Assembly (NCBI RefSeq): GCF_045679555.1
Contig: NC_092087.1
Location: forward strand, 88,434,966 to 88,498,965
Length of the DNA: 64,000 nucleotides
DNA from: Salvelinus alpinus
Taxonomy: Eukaryota > Chordata > Actinopteri > Salmoniformes > Salmonidae
Reading direction: 5' to 3'
The notes beneath the pieces were generated by a model. The model saw only the letters and a program-made list of their open reading frames with translations, did not search any database and was not told where the DNA came from. Position numbers and translations under genes: made by a program. Below, in pieces: positions 43,301 to 61,300 of this stretch (position 1 is the first letter of the stretch; the number at the start of each line of letters is the position of its first letter).

Positions 43301-46300
43301 CTCATGTTAATACTACTCCTAAACACAACCCACCAGCACTGTGTCTCATGTTAATACTACTGCTAAACACAACCCACCATCACTGTCTCATGTTAATACT
43401 ACTCCTAAACACAACCCACCATCACCGTGTCTCATGTTAATACTACTCCTAAACACAACCCACCATCACTGTGTCTCATGTTAATACTACTCCTAAACAG
43501 AACCCACCATCACCGTGTCTCATGTTAATACTACTCCTAAACACAACCCACCATCACCGTGTCTCATGTTAATACTACTTCTAAACACAACCCACCATCA
43601 CTGTGTCTCATGTTAATACTACTCCTAAACACAACCCACCATCACTGTGTCTCATGTTAATGCTACTCCTAAACACAAACCACCATCACTGTGTCTCATG
43701 TTAATACTACTCCTAAACACAAACCACCATCACTGTGTCTCATGTTAATACTACTCCTAAACACAACCCACTATCACCGTGTCTCATGTTAATACTACTC
43801 CTAAACACAACCCACCATCACTGTGTCTCATGTTAATACTATTCCTAAACACAACCCACCATCACTGTGTCTCATGTTAATACTGCTCCTAAACACAACC
43901 CACCATCACTGTGTCTCATGTAAATACTACTCCTAAACACAACCCACCATCATTGTGTCTCATGTTAATGCTACTCCTAAACACAACCCACCATCACTGT
44001 GTCTCACGTTAATACTACTCCTATACACAACCCGCCATAACTGTGTCTCATGTTAATACTACTCCTAAACACAACCCACCATCACTGTGTCTCATGTTAA
44101 TACTACTCCTAAACACAACCCACCATCATTGTGTCTCATGTTAATGCTACTCCTAAACACAACCCACCATCACTGTGTCTCATGTTAATACTACTCCTAA
44201 ACACAACCCACCAGCACTGTGTCTCATGTTAATACTACTCCTAAACACAACCGACCATCACTGTGTCTCATGTTAATACTACTCCTATACACAACCCACC
44301 ATCACTGTGTCTCATGTTAATACTACTCCTAAACACAACCCACCATCACTGTGTCTCATGTTAATACTACTCCTAAACACAACCCACCATCACTGTGTCT
44401 CATGTTAATACTACTCCTAAACACAACCCACCATCACCGTGTCTCATGTTAATACTACTCATAAACACAACCCACCATCACTGTGTCTCATGTTAAAACT
44501 ACTCCTAAACACAAACCACCATCACTGTGTCTCATGTTAATACTACTCCTAAACACAACCCACCATCACTGTGTCTCATGTTAATACTACTCCTAAACAC
44601 AACCCACCATCACTGTGTCTCATGTTAATACTACTACTAAACACAACCCACCGTCACTGTGTCTCATGTTAATACTACTCCTAAACAGAACCCACCATCA
44701 CCGTGTCTCATGTTAATACTACTCCTAAACAGAACCCACCATCACCGTGTCTCATGTTAATACTACTCCTAAACACAACCCACCATCACCGTGTCTCATG
44801 TTAATACTACTTCTAAACACAACCCACCATCACTGTGTCTCATGTTAATACTACTCCTAAACACAACCCACCATCACTGTGTCTCATGTTAATGCTACTC
44901 CTAAACACAACCCACCATCACTGTGTCTCATGTTAATACTACTCCTAAACACAACCCACCATCACTGTCTCATGTTAATACTACTCCTAAACACAAACCA
45001 CCATCCCTGTGTCTCATGTTAATACTACTCCTAAACACAACCCACTATCACCGTGTCTCATGTTAATACTACTCCTAAACACAACCCACCATCACTGTGT
45101 CTCATGTTAATACTACTCCTAAACACAAACCACCATCACTGTGTCTCATGTTAATTCTACTCCTAAACACAAACCACCATCACTGTGTCTCATGTTAGTA
45201 CTACTCCTAAACACAACCCACCATCACTGTGTCTCATGTTAATACTACTCCTAAACACAACCCACCATCACTGTGTCTCATGTTAATACTATTCCTAAAC
45301 ACAACCCACCATCACTGTGTCATGTTAATACTACTCCTAAACACAACCCACCATCACTGTGTCTCATGTTAATACTACTCCTAAACACAACCGACCATCA
45401 CTGTGTCTCATGTTAATACTACTCCTATACACAACCCACCATCACTGTGTCTCATGTTAATACTACTCCTTAACAGAACCCACCATCACCGTGTCTCATG
45501 TTAATACTACTCCTAAACACAACCCACCATCACCGTGTCTCATGTTAATACTACTCCTAAACACAACCCACCATCACTGTGTCTCATGTTAATGCTACTC
45601 CTAAACACAACCCACCATCACTGTGTCTCATGTTAATACTACTCCTAAACACAACCCACCATCACTGTCTCATGTTAATACTACTCCTAAACACAACCCA
45701 CTATCACCGTGTCTCATGTTAATACTACTCCTAAACACAACCCACCATCACTGTGTCTCATGTTAATACTATTCCTAAACACAACCCACCATCACTGTGT
45801 CTCATGTTAATACTATTCCTAAACACAACCCACCATCACTGTGTCTCATGTAAATACTACTCCTAAACACAACCCACCATCATTGTGTCTCATGTTAATG
45901 CTACTCCTAAACACAACCCACCATCACTGTGTCTCATGTTAATACTACTCCTATACACAACCCGCCATCACTGTGTCTCATGTTAATACTACTCCTAAAC
46001 ACAATCCACCATCACTGTGTCTCAAGTTAATACTACTCCTAAAAACAAACGACCATCACTGTGTCTCATGTTAATACTACTCCTAAACACAACCCACCAT
46101 CACCGTGTCTCATGTTAATACAACTCCTAAACACAACCCACCATCACTGTGTCTCATGTTAATACTACTGCTAAACACAACCCACCATCACTGTGTCTCA
46201 TGTTAATACTACTCCTAAACACAACCCACCATCACTGTGTCTCATGTTAATACTACTCCTAAACACAACCCACCATCACTGTGTCTCATGTTAATACTAC

Positions 46301-49300
46301 TCCTATACACAACCCCGCCATCACTGTGTCTCATGTTAATACTACTCCTAAACACAACCCACCATCACTGTGTCTCATGTTAATACTACTCCTAAACACA
46401 ACCCACCATCACTGTGTCTCATGTTAATACTACTCCTAAACACAACCCACCAGCACTGTGTCTCATGTTAATACTACTCCTAAACACAACCCACCATCAC
46501 TGTGTCTCATGTTAATACTACTCCTAAACACAACCCACCATCACTGTGTCTCATGTTAATACTACTCCTAAACACAACCCACCCTCACTGTGTCTCATGT
46601 TAATACTACTCCTAAACACAACCCACAACACTGTGTCTCATGTTAATACTACTCCTAAACACAACCCACCATCACCGTGTCTCATGTTAATACTACTCCT
46701 AAACACAACCCACCATCACTGTCTCATGTTAATGCTACTCCTAAACACAACCCACCATCACTGTGTCTCATGTTAATACTACTCCTAAACACAAACCACC
46801 ATCACTGTGTCTCATGTTAATACTACTCCTAAACACAACCCAATATCACTGTGTCTCATGTTAATACTACTCCTAAACACAACCCACCATCACTGTGTCT
46901 CATGTTAATACTACTCCTAAACACAACCCACCATCACTGTGTCTCATGTTAATACTACTCCTAAACACAACCCACCCTCACTGTGTCTCATGTTAATACT
47001 ACTCCTAAACACAACCCACAACACTGTGTCTCATGTTAATACTACTCCTAAACACAACCCACCATCACCGTGTCTCATGTTAATACTACTCCTAAACACA
47101 AACCACCATCACTGTCTCATGTTAATACTATTCCTAAACACAACCCACCATCACCGTGTCTCATGTTAATACTACTCCTAAACACAACCCACCAGCACTG
47201 TGTCTCATGTTAATACTACTGCTAAACACAACCCACCATCACTGTCTCATGTTAATACTACTCCTAAACACAACCCACCATCACCGTGTCTCATGTTAAT
47301 ACTACTCCTAAACACAACCCACCATCACCGTGTCTCATGTTAATACTACTCCTAAACACAACCCACCAGCACTGTGTCTCATGTTAATACTACTCCTAAA
47401 CACAACCCACCATCACTGTGTCTCATGTTAATACTACTCCTAAACAGAACCCACCATCACCGTGTCTCATGTTAATACTACTCCTAAACACAACCCACCA
47501 TCACCGTGTCTCATGTTAATACTACTTCTAAACACAACCCACCATCACTGTGTCTCATGTTAATACTACTCCTAAACACAACCCACCATCACTGTGTCTC
47601 ATGTTAATGCTACTCCTTAACACAACCCACCATCACTGTGTCTCATGTTAATACTACTCCTAAACACAACCCACCATCACTGTCTCATGTTAATACTACT
47701 CCTAAACACAAACCACCATCCCTGTGTCTCATGTTAATACTACTCCTAAACACAACCCACTATCACCGTGTCTCATGTTAATACTACTCCTAAACACAAC
47801 CCACCATCACTGTGTCTCATGTTAATACTACTCCTAAACACAAACCACCATCACTGTGTCTCATGTTAATTCTACTCCTAAACACAAACCACCATCACTG
47901 TGTCTCATGTTAGTACTACTCCTAAACACAACCCACCATCACTGTGTCTCATGTTAATACTACTCCTAAACACAACCCACCATCACTGTGTCTCATGTTA
48001 ATACTATTCCTAAACACAACCCACCATCACTGTGTCATGTTAATACTACTCCTAAACACAACCCACCATCACTGTGTCTCATGTTAATACTACTCCTAAA
48101 CACAACCGACCATCACTGTGTCTCATGTTAATACTACTCCTATACACAACCCACCATCACTGTGTCTCATGTTAATACTACTCCTAAACAGAACCCACCA
48201 TCACCGTGTCTCATGTTAATACTACTCCTAAACACAACCCACCATCACCGTGTCTCATGTTAATACTACTCCTAAACACAACCCACCATCACTGTGTCTC
48301 ATGTTAATGCTACTCCTAAACACAACCCACCATCACTGTGTCTCATGTTAATACTACTCCTAAACACAACCCACCATCACTGTCTCATGTTAATACTACT
48401 CCTAAACACAACCCACTATCACCGTGTCTCAGGTTAATACTACTCCTAAACACAACCCACCATCACTGTGTCTCATGTTAATACTATTCCTAAACACAAC
48501 CCACCATCACTGTGTCTCATGTTAATACTATTCCTAAACACAACCCACCATCACTGTGTCTCATGTAAATACTACTCCTAAACACAACCCACCATCATTG
48601 TGTCTCATGTTAATGCTACTCCTAAACACAACCCACCATCACTGTGTCTCATGTTAATACTACTCCTATACACAACCCGCCATCACTGTGTCTCATGTTA
48701 ATACTATTCCTAAACACAACCCACCATCACTGTGTCTCATGTTAATACTATTCCTAAACACAACCCACCATCACTGTCTCATGTTAATACTACTCCTAAA
48801 CACAAACCACCATCACTGTGTCTCATGTTAATACTACTCCTAAACACAACCCACTATCACCGTGTCTCATGTTAATACTACTCCTAAACACATCCCACCA
48901 TCACTGTGTCTCATGTTAATACTACTCCTAAACACAACCCACCATCACTGTGTCTCATGTTAATTCTACTCCTAAACACAAACCACCATCACTGTGTCTC
49001 ATGTTAGTACTACTCCTAAACACAACCCACCATCACTGTGTCTCATGTTAATACTACTCCTAAACACAACCCACCATCACTGTGTCTCATGTTAATACTA
49101 TTCCTAAACACAACCCACCATCACTGTGTCTCATGTTAATACTACTCCTAAACACAACCCACTATCACCGTGTCTCATGTTAATACTACTCCTAAACACA
49201 ACCCACCATCACTGTGTCTCATGTTAATACTACTCCTAAACACAACCCACCATCACTGTGTCTCATGTTAATTCTACTCCTAAACACAAACCACCATCAC

Positions 49301-52300
49301 TGTGTCTCATGTTAGTACTACTCCTAAACACAACCCACCATCACTGTGTCTCATGTTAATACTACTCCTAAACACAACCCACCATCACTGTGTCTCATGT
49401 TAATACTATTCCTAAACACAACCCACCATCACTGTGTCTCATGTTAATACTACTCCTAAACACAACCCACCATCACTGTGTCTCATGTAAATACTACTCC
49501 TAAACACAACCCACCATCATTGTGTCTCATGTTAATGCTACTCCTAAACACAACCCGCAATCACTGTGTCTCATGTTAATACTACTCCTAAACACAACCC
49601 ACCATCACTGTGTCTCATGTTAATACTACTCCTAAACACAACCGACCATCACTGTGTCTCATGTTAATACTACTCCTATACACAACCCACCATCACTGTG
49701 TCTCATGTTAATACTACTCCTAAACAGAACCACCATCACCGTGTCTCATGTTAATACTACTCCTAAACACAACCCACTATCACCGTGTCTCATGTTAATA
49801 CTACTCCTAAACACAACCCACCATCACTGTGTCTCATGTTAATACTACTCCTAAACACAACCCACCATCACTGTGTCTCATGTTAATTCTACTCCTAAAC
49901 ACAAACCACCATCACTGTGTCTCATGTTAGTACTACTCCTAAACACAACCCACCATCACTGTGTCTCATGTTAATACTACTCCTAAACACAACCCACCAT
50001 CACTGTGTCTCATGTTAATACTATTCCTAAACACAACCCACCATCACTGTGTCTCATGTTAATACTACTCCTAAACACAACCCACCATCACTGTGTCTCA
50101 TGTAAATACTACTCCTAAACACAACCCACCATCATTGTGTCTCATGTTAATGCTACTCCTAAACACAACCCGCAATCACTGTGTCTCATGTTAATACTAC
50201 TCCTAAACACAACCCACCATCACTGTGTCTCATGTTAATACTACTCCTAAACACAACCGACCATCACTGTGTCTCATGTTAATACTACTCCTATACACAA
50301 CCCACCATCACTGTGTCTCATGTTAATACTACTCCTAAACAGAACCACCATCACCGTGTCTCATGTTAATACTACTCCTAAACACAACCCACCATCACCG
50401 TGTCTCATGTTAATACTACTCCTAAACACAACCCACCAGCACTGTGTCTCATGTTAATACTACTGCTAAACACAACCCACCATCACTGTCTCATGTTAAT
50501 ACTACTCCTAAACACAACCCACCATCACCGTGTCTCATGTTAATACTACTCCTAAACACAACCCACCATCACTGTGTCTCATGTTAATACTACTCCTAAA
50601 CAGAACCCACCATCACCGTGTCTCATGTTAATACTACTCCTAAACACAACCCACCATCACCGTGTCTCATGTTAATACTACTTCTAAACACAACCCACCA
50701 TCACTGTGTCTCATGTTAATACTACTCCTAAACACAACCCACCATCACTGTGTCTCATGTTAATGCTACTCCTAAACACAAACCACCATCACTGTGTCTC
50801 ATGTTAATACTACTCCTAAACACAAACCACCATCACTGTGTCTCATGTTAATACTACTCCTAAACACAACCCACTATCACCGTGTCTCATGTTAATACTA
50901 CTCCTAAACACAACCCACCATCACTGTGTCTCATGTTAATACTATTCCTAAACACAACCCACCATCACTGTGTCTCATGTTAATACTGCTCCTAAACACA
51001 ACCCACCATCACTGTGTCTCATGTAAATACTACTCCTAAACACAACCCACCATCATTGTGTCTCATGTTAATGCTACTCCTAAACACAACCCACCATCAC
51101 TGTGTCTCACGTTAATACTACTCCTATACACAACCCGCCATAACTGTGTCTCATGTTAATACTACTCCTAAACACAACCCACCATCACTGTGTCTCATGT
51201 TAATACTACTCCTAAACACAACCCACCATCATTGTGTCTCATGTTAATGCTACTCCTAAACACAACCCACCATCACTGTGTCTCATGTTAATACTACTCC
51301 TAAACACAACCCACCATCACTGTGTCTCATGTTAATACTACTCCTAAACACAACCGACCATCACTGTGTCTCATGTTAATACTACTCCATACACAACCCA
51401 CCATCACTGTGTCTCATGTTAATACTACTCCTAAACACAACCCACCATCACTGTGTCTCATGTTAATACTACTCCTAAACACAACCCACCATCACTGTAT
51501 CTCATGTTAATACTACTCCTAAACACAACCCACCATCACCGTGTCTCATGTTAATACTACTCATAAACACAACCCACCATCACTGTGTCTCATGTTAAAA
51601 CTACTCCTAAACACAAACCACCATCACTGTGTCTCATGTTAATACTACTCCTAAACACAACCCACCATCACTGTGTCTCATGTTAATACTATTCCTAAAC
51701 ACAACCCACCATCACTGTGTCTCATGTTAATACTACTCCTAAACACAACCCACTATCACCGTGTCTCATGTTAATACTACTCCTAAACACAACCCACCAT
51801 CACTGTGTCTCATGTTAATACTACTCCTAAACACAACCCACCATCACTGTGTCTCATGTTAATTCTACTCCTAAACACAACCCACCATCACTGTGTCTCA
51901 TGTTAATACTACTCCTAAACACAACCCACCATCACTGTGTCTCATGTTAATACTACTCCTAAACACAACCCACCATCACTGTGTCTCATGTTAATACTAT
52001 TCCTAAACACAACCCACCATCACTGTGTCTCATGTTAATACTACTCCTAAACACAACCCACCATCACTGTGTCTCATGTAAATACTACTCCTAAACACAA
52101 CCCACCATCATTGTGTCTCATGTTAATGCTACTCCTAAACACAACCCGCAATCACTGTGTCTCATGTTAATACTACTCCTAAACACAACCCACCATCACT
52201 GTGTCTCATGTTAATACTACTCCTAAACACAACCGACCATCACTGTGTCTCATGTTAATACTACTCCTATACACAACCCACCATCACTGTGTCTCATGTT

Positions 52301-55300
52301 AATACTACTCCTAAACAGAACCACCATCACCGTGTCTCATGTTAATACTACTCCTAAACACAACCCACTATCACCGTGTCTCATGTTAATACTACTCCTA
52401 AACACAACCCACCATCACTGTGTCTCATGTTAATACTACTCCTAAACACAACCCACCATCACTGTGTCTCATGTTAATTCTACTCCTAAACACAAACCAC
52501 CATCACTGTGTCTCATGTTAGTACTACTCCTAAACACAACCCACCATCACTGTGTCTCATGTTAATACTACTCCTAAACACAACCCACCATCACTGTGTC
52601 TCATGTTAATACTATTCCTAAACACAACCCACCATCACTGTGTCTCATGTTAATACTACTCCTAAACACAACCCACCATCACTGTGTCTCATGTAAATAC
52701 TACTCCTAAACACAACCCACCATCATTGTGTCTCATGTTAATGCTACTCCTAAACACAACCCGCAATCACTGTGTCTCATGTTAATACTACTCCTAAACA
52801 CAACCCACCATCACTGTGTCTCATGTTAATACTACTCCTAAACACAACCGACCATCACTGTGTCTCATGTTAATACTACTCCTATACACAACCCACCATC
52901 ACTGTGTCTCATGTTAATACTACTCCTAAACAGAACCACCATCACCGTGTCTCATGTTAATACTACTCCTAAACACAACCCACCATCACCGTGTCTCATG
53001 TTAATACTACTCCTAAACACAACCCACCAGCACTGTGTCTCATGTTAATACTACTGCTAAACACAACCCACCATCACTGTCTCATGTTAATACTACTCCT
53101 AAACACAACCCACCATCACCGTGTCTCATGTTAATACTACTCCTAAACACAACCCACCATCACTGTGTCTCATGTTAATACTACTCCTAAACAGAACCCA
53201 CCATCACCGTGTCTCATGTTAATACTACTCCTAAACACAACCCACCATCACCGTGTCTCATGTTAATACTACTTCTAAACACAACCCACCATCACTGTGT
53301 CTCATGTTAATACTACTCCTAAACACAACCCACCATCACTGTGTCTCATGTTAATGCTACTCCTAAACACAAACCACCATCACTGTGTCTCATGTTAATA
53401 CTACTCCTAAACACAACCCGCAATCACTGTGTCTCATGTTAATACTACTCCTAAACACAACCCACCATCACTGTGTCTCATGTTAATACTACTCCTAAAC
53501 ACAACCGACCATCACTGTGTCTCATGTTAATACTACTCCTATACACAACCCACCATCACTGTGTCTCATGTTAATACTACTCCTAAACAGAACCACCATC
53601 ACCGTGTCTCATGTTAATACTACTCCTAAACACAACCCACCATCACCGTGTCTCATGTTAATACTACTCCTAAACACAACCCACCAGCACTGTGTCTCAT
53701 GTTAATACTACTGCTAAACACAACCCACCATCACTGTCTCATGTTAATACTACTCCTAAACACAACCCACCATCACCGTGTCTCATGTTAATACTACTCC
53801 TAAACACAACCCACCATCACTGTGTCTCATGTTAATACTACTCCTAAACAGAACCCACCATCACCGTGTCTCATGTTAATACTACTCCTAAACACAACCC
53901 ACCATCACCGTGTCTCATGTTAATACTACTTCTAAACACAACCCACCATCACTGTGTCTCATGTTAATACTACTCCTAAACACAACCCACCATCACTGTG
54001 TCTCATGTTAATGCTACTCCTAAACACAAACCACCATCACTGTGTCTCATGTTAATACTACTCCTAAACACAAACCACCATCACTGTGTCTCATGTTAAT
54101 ACTACTCCTAAACACAACCCACTATCACCGTGTCTCATGTTAATACTACTCCTAAACACAACCCACCATCACTGTGTCTCATGTTAATACTATTCCTAAA
54201 CACAACCCACCATCACTGTGTCTCATGTTAATACTGCTCCTAAACACAACCCACCATCACTGTGTCTCATGTAAATACTACTCCTAAACACAACCCACCA
54301 TCATTGTGTCTCATGTTAATGCTACTCCTAAACACAACCCACCATCACTGTGTCTCACGTTAATACTACTCCTATACACAACCCGCCATAACTGTGTCTC
54401 ATGTTAATACTACTCCTAAACACAACCCACCATCACTGTGTCTCATGTTAATACTACTCCTAAACACAACCCACCATCATTGTGTCTCATGTTAATGCTA
54501 CTCCTAAACACAACCCACCATCACTGTGTCTCATGTTAATACTACTCCTAAACACAACCCACCATCACTGTGTCTCATGTTAATACTACTCCTAAACACA
54601 ACCGACCATCACTGTGTCTCATGTTAATACTACTCCATACACAACCCACCATCACTGTGTCTCATGTTAATACTACTCCTAAACACAACCCACCATCACT
54701 GTGTCTCATGTTAATACTACTCCTAAACACAACCCACCATCACTGTGTCTCATGTTAATACTACTCCTAAACACAACCCACCATCACCGTGTCTCATGTT
54801 AATACTACTCATAAACACAACCCACCATCACTGTGTCTCATGTTAAAACTACTCCTAAACACAAACCACCATCACTGTGTCTCATGTTAATACTACTCCT
54901 AAACACAACCCACCATCACTGTGTCTCATGTTAATACTATTCCTAAACACAACCCACCATCACTGTGTCTCATGTTAATACTACTCCTAAACACAACCCA
55001 CTATCACCGTGTCTCATGTTAATACTACTCCTAAACACAACCCACCATCACTGTGTCTCATGTTAATACTACTCCTAAACACAACCCACCATCACTGTGT
55101 CTCATGTTAATTCTACTCCTAAACACAAACCACCATCACTGTGTCTCATGTTAGTACTACTCCTAAACACAACCCACCATCACTGTGTCTCATGTTAATA
55201 CTACTCCTAAACACAACCCACCATCACTGTGTCTCATGTTAATACTATTCCTAAACACAACCCACCATCACTGTGTCTCATGTTAATACTACTCCTAAAC

Positions 55301-58300
55301 ACAACCCACCATCACTGTGTCTCATGTAAATACTACTCCTAAACACAACCCACCATCATTGTGTCTCATGTTAATGCTACTCCTAAACACAACCCGCAAT
55401 CACTGTGTCTCATGTTAATACTACTCCTAAACACAACCCACCATCACTGTGTCTCATGTTAATACTACTCCTAAACACAACCGACCATCACTGTGTCTCA
55501 TGTTAATACTACTCCTATACACAACCCACCATCACTGTGTCTCATGTTAATACTACTCCTAAACAGAACCACCATCACCGTGTCTCATGTTAATACTACT
55601 CCTAAACACAACCCACTATCACCGTGTCTCATGTTAATACTACTCCTAAACACAACCCACCATCACTGTGTCTCATGTTAATACTACTCCTAAACACAAC
55701 CCACCATCACTGTGTCTCATGTTAATTCTACTCCTAAACACAAACCACCATCACTGTGTCTCATGTTAGTACTACTCCTAAACACAACCCACCATCACTG
55801 TGTCTCATGTTAATACTACTCCTAAACACAACCCACCATCACTGTGTCTCATGTTAATACTATTCCTAAACACAACCCACCATCACTGTGTCTCATGTTA
55901 ATACTACTCCTAAACACAACCCACCATCACTGTGTCTCATGTAAATACTACTCCTAAACACAACCCACCATCATTGTGTCTCATGTTAATGCTACTCCTA
56001 AACACAACCCGCAATCACTGTGTCTCATGTTAATACTACTCCTAAACACAACCCACCATCACTGTGTCTCATGTTAATACTACTCCTAAACACAACCGAC
56101 CATCACTGTGTCTCATGTTAATACTACTCCTATACACAACCCACCATCACTGTGTCTCATGTAAATACTACTCCTAAACAGAACCACCATCACCGTGTCT
56201 CATGTTAATACTACTCCTAAACACAACCCACCATCACCGTGTCTCATGTTAATACTACTCCTAAACACAACCCACCAGCACTGTGTCTCATGTTAATACT
56301 ACTGCTAAACACAACCCACCATCACTGTCTCATGTTAATACTACTCCTAAACACAACCCACCATCACCGTGTCTCATGTTAATACTACTCCTAAACACAA
56401 CCCACCATCACTGTGTCTCATGTTAATACTACTCCTAAACAGAACCCACCATCACCGTGTCTCATGTTAATACTACTCCTAAACACAACCCACCATCACC
56501 GTGTCTCATGTTAATACTACTTCTAAACACAACCCACCATCACTGTGTCTCATGTTAATACTACTCCTAAACACAACCCACCATCACTGTGTCTCATGTT
56601 AATGCTACTCCTAAACACAAACCACCATCACTGTGTCTCATGTTAATACTACTCCTAAACACAAACCACCATCACTGTGTCTCATGTTAATACTACTCCT
56701 AAACACAACCCACTATCACCGTGTCTCATGTTAATACTACTCCTAAACACAACCCACCATCACTGTGTCTCATGTTAATACTATTCCTAAACACAACCCA
56801 CCATCACTGTGTCTCATGTTAATACTGCTCCTAAACACAACCCACCATCACTGTGTCTCATGTAAATACTACTCCTAAACACAACCCACCATCATTGTGT
56901 CTCATGTTAATGCTACTCCTAAACACAACCCACCATCACTGTGTCTCACGTTAATACTACTCCTATACACAACCCGCCATAACTGTGTCTCATGTTAATA
57001 CTACTCCTAAACACAACCCACCATCACTGTGTCTCATGTTAATACTACTCCTAAACACAACCCACCATCATTGTGTCTCATGTTAATGCTACTCCTAAAC
57101 ACAACCCACCATCACTGTGTCTCACGTTAATACTACTCCTATACACAACCCGCCATAACTGTGTCTCATGTTAATACTACTCCTAAACACAACCCACCAT
57201 CACTGTGTCTCATGTTAATACTACTCCTAAACACAACCCACCATCATTGTGTCTCATGTTAATGCTACTCCTAAACACAACCCACCATCACTGTGTCTCA
57301 TGTTAATACTACTCCTAAACACAACCCACCATCACTGTGTCTCATGTTAATACTACTCCTAAACACAACCGACCATCACTGTGTCTCATGTTAATACTAC
57401 TCCATACACAACCCACCATCACTGTGTCTCATGTTAATACTACTCCTAAACACAACCCACCATCACTGTGTCTCATGTTAATACTACTCCTAAACACAAC
57501 CCACCATCACTGTGTCTCATGTTAATACTACTCCTAAACACAACCCACCATCACCGTGTCTCATGTTAATACTACTCATAAACACAACCCACCATCACTG
57601 TGTCTCATGTTAAAACTACTCCTAACCACAAACCACCATCACTGTGTCTCATGTTAATACTACTCCTAAACACAACCCACCATCACTGTGTCTCATGTTA
57701 ATACTATTCCTAAACACAACCCACCATCACTGTGTCTCATGTTAATACTACTCCTAAACACAACCCACTATCACCGTGTCTCATGTTAATACTACTCCTA
57801 AACACAACCCACCATCACTGTGTCTCATGTTAATACTACTCCTAAACACAACCCACCATCACTGTGTCTCATGTTAATTCTACTCCTAAACACAAACCAC
57901 CATCACTGTGTCTCATGTTAGTACTACTCCTAAACACAACCCACCATCACTGTGTCTCATGTTAATACTACTCCTAAACACAACCCACCATCACTGTGTC
58001 TCATGTTAATACTATTCCTAAACACAACCCACCATCACTGTGTCTCATGTTAATACTACTCCTAAACACAACCCACCATCACTGTGTCTCATGTAAATAC
58101 TACTCCTAAACACAACCCACCATCATTGTGTCTCATGTTAATGCTACTCCTAAACACAACCCGCAATCACTGTGTCTCATGTTAATACTACTCCTAAACA
58201 CAACCCACCATCACTGTGTCTCATGTTAATACTACTCCTAAACACAACCGACCATCACTGTGTCTCATGTTAATACTACTCCTATACACAACCCACCATC

Positions 58301-61300
58301 ACTGTGTCTCATGTTAATACTACTCCTAAACAGAACCACCATCACCGTGTCTCATGTTAATACTACTCCTAAACACAACCCACTATCACCGTGTCTCATG
58401 TTAATACTACTCCTAAACACAACCCACCATCACTGTGTCTCATGTTAATACTACTCCTAAACACAACCCACCATCACTGTGTCTCATGTTAATTCTACTC
58501 CTAAACACAAACCACCATCACTGTGTCTCATGTTAGTACTACTCCTAAACACAACCCACCATCACTGTGTCTCATGTTAATACTACTCCTAAACACAACC
58601 CACCATCACTGTGTCTCATGTTAATACTATTCCTAAACACAACCCACCATCACTGTGTCTCATGTTAATACTACTCCTAAACACAACCCACCATCACTGT
58701 GTCTCATGTAAATACTACTCCTAAACACAACCCACCATCATTGTGTCTCATGTTAATGCTACTCCTAAACACAACCCGCAATCACTGTGTCTCATGTTAA
58801 TACTACTCCTAAACACAACCCACCATCACTGTGTCTCATGTTAATACTACTCCTAAACACAACCGACCATCACTGTGTCTCATGTTAATACTACTCCTAT
58901 ACACAACCCACCATCACTGTGTCTCATGTTAATACTACTCCTAAACAGAACCACCATCACCGTGTCTCATGTTAATACTACTCCTAAACACAACCCACCA
59001 TCACCGTGTCTCATGTTAATACTACTCCTAAACACAACCCACCAGCACTGTGTCTCATGTTAATACTACTGCTAAACACAACCCACCATCACTGTCTCAT
59101 GTTAATACTACTCCTAAACACAACCCACCATCACCGTGTCTCATGTTAATACTACTCCTAAACACAACCCACCATCACTGTGTCTCATGTTAATACTACT
59201 CCTAAACAGAACCCACCATCACCGTGTCTCATGTTAATACTACTCCTAAACACAACCCACCATCACCGTGTCTCATGTTAATACTACTTCTAAACACAAC
59301 CCACCATCACTGTGTCTCATGTTAATACTACTCCTAAACACAACCCACCATCACTGTGTCTCATGTTAATGCTACTCCTAAACACAAACCACCATCACTG
59401 TGTCTCATGTTAATACTACTCCTAAACACAAACCACCATCACTGTGTCTCATGTTAATACTACTCCTAAACACAACCCACTATCACCGTGTCTCATGTTA
59501 ATACTACTCCTAAACACAACCCACCATCACTGTGTCTCATGTTAATACTATTCCTAAACACAACCCACCATCACTGTGTCTCATGTTAATACTGCTCCTA
59601 AACACAACCCACCATCACTGTGTCTCATGTAAATACTACTCCTAAACACAACCCACCATCATTGTGTCTCATGTTAATGCTACTCCTAAACACAACCCAC
59701 CATCACTGTGTCTCACGTTAATACTACTCCTATACACAACCCGCCATAACTGTGTCTCATGTTAATACTACTCCTAAACACAACCCACCATCACTGTGTC
59801 TCATGTTAATACTACTCCTAAACACAACCCACCATCATTGTGTCTCATGTTAATGCTACTCCTAAACACAACCCACCATCACTGTGTCTCATGTTAATAC
59901 TACTCCTAAACACAACCCACCATCACTGTGTCTCATGTTAATACTACTCCTAAACACAACCGACCATCACTGTGTCTCATGTTAATACTATTCCTATACA
60001 CAACCCACCATCACTGTGTCTCATGTTAATACTACTCCTAAACACAACCCACCATCACTGTGTCTCATGTTAATACTACTCCTAAACACAACCCACCATC
60101 ACTGTGTCTCATGTTAATACTACTCCTAAACACAACCCACCATCACCGTGTCTCATGTTAATACTACTCATAAACACAACCCACCATCACTGTGTCTCAT
60201 GTTAAAACTACTCCTAAACACAAACCACCATCACTGTGTCTCATGTTAATACTACTCCTAAACACAACCCACCATCACTGTGTCTCATGTTAATACTACT
60301 CCTAAACACAACCCACCATCACTGTGTCTCATGTTAATACTACTACTAAACACAACCCACCGTCACTGTGTCTCATGTTAATACTACTCCTAAACAGAAC
60401 CCACCATCACCGTGTCTCATGTTAATACTACTCCTAAACACAACCCACCATCACCGTGTCTCATGTTAATACTACTCCTAAACACAACCCACCAGCACTG
60501 TGTCTCATGTTAATACTACTCCTAAACACAACCCACTATCACCGTGTCTCATGTTAATACTACTCCTAAACACAACCCACCATCACTGTGTCTCATGTTA
60601 ATACTATTCCTAAACACAACCCACCATCACTGTGTCTCATGTTAATACTGCTCCTAAACACAACCCACCATCACTGTGTCTCATGTAAATACTACTCCTA
60701 AACACAACCCACCATCATTGTGTCTCATGTTAATGCTACTCCTAAACACAACCCACCATCACTGTGTCTCACGTTAATACTACTCCTATACACAACCCGC
60801 CATAACTGTGTCTCATGTTAATACTACTCCTAAACACAACCCACCATCACTGTGTCTCATGTTAATACTACTCCTAAACACAACCCACCATCATTGTGTC
60901 TCATGTTAATGCTACTCCTAAACACAACCCACCATCACTGTGTCTCATGTTAATACTACTCCTAAACACAACCCACCATCACTGTGTCTCATGTTAATAC
61001 TACTCCTAAACACAACCGACCATCACTGTGTCTCATGTTAATACTACTCCATACACAACCCACCATCACTGTGTCTCATGTTAATACTACTCCTAAACAC
61101 AACCCACCATCACTGTGTCTCATGTTAATACTACTCCTAAACACAACCCACCATCACTGTGTCTCATGTTAATACTACTCCTAAACACAACCCACCATCA
61201 CCGTGTCTCATGTTAATACTACTCATAAACACAACCCACCATCACTGTGTCTCATGTTAAAACTACTCCTAAACACAAACCACCATCACTGTGTCTCATG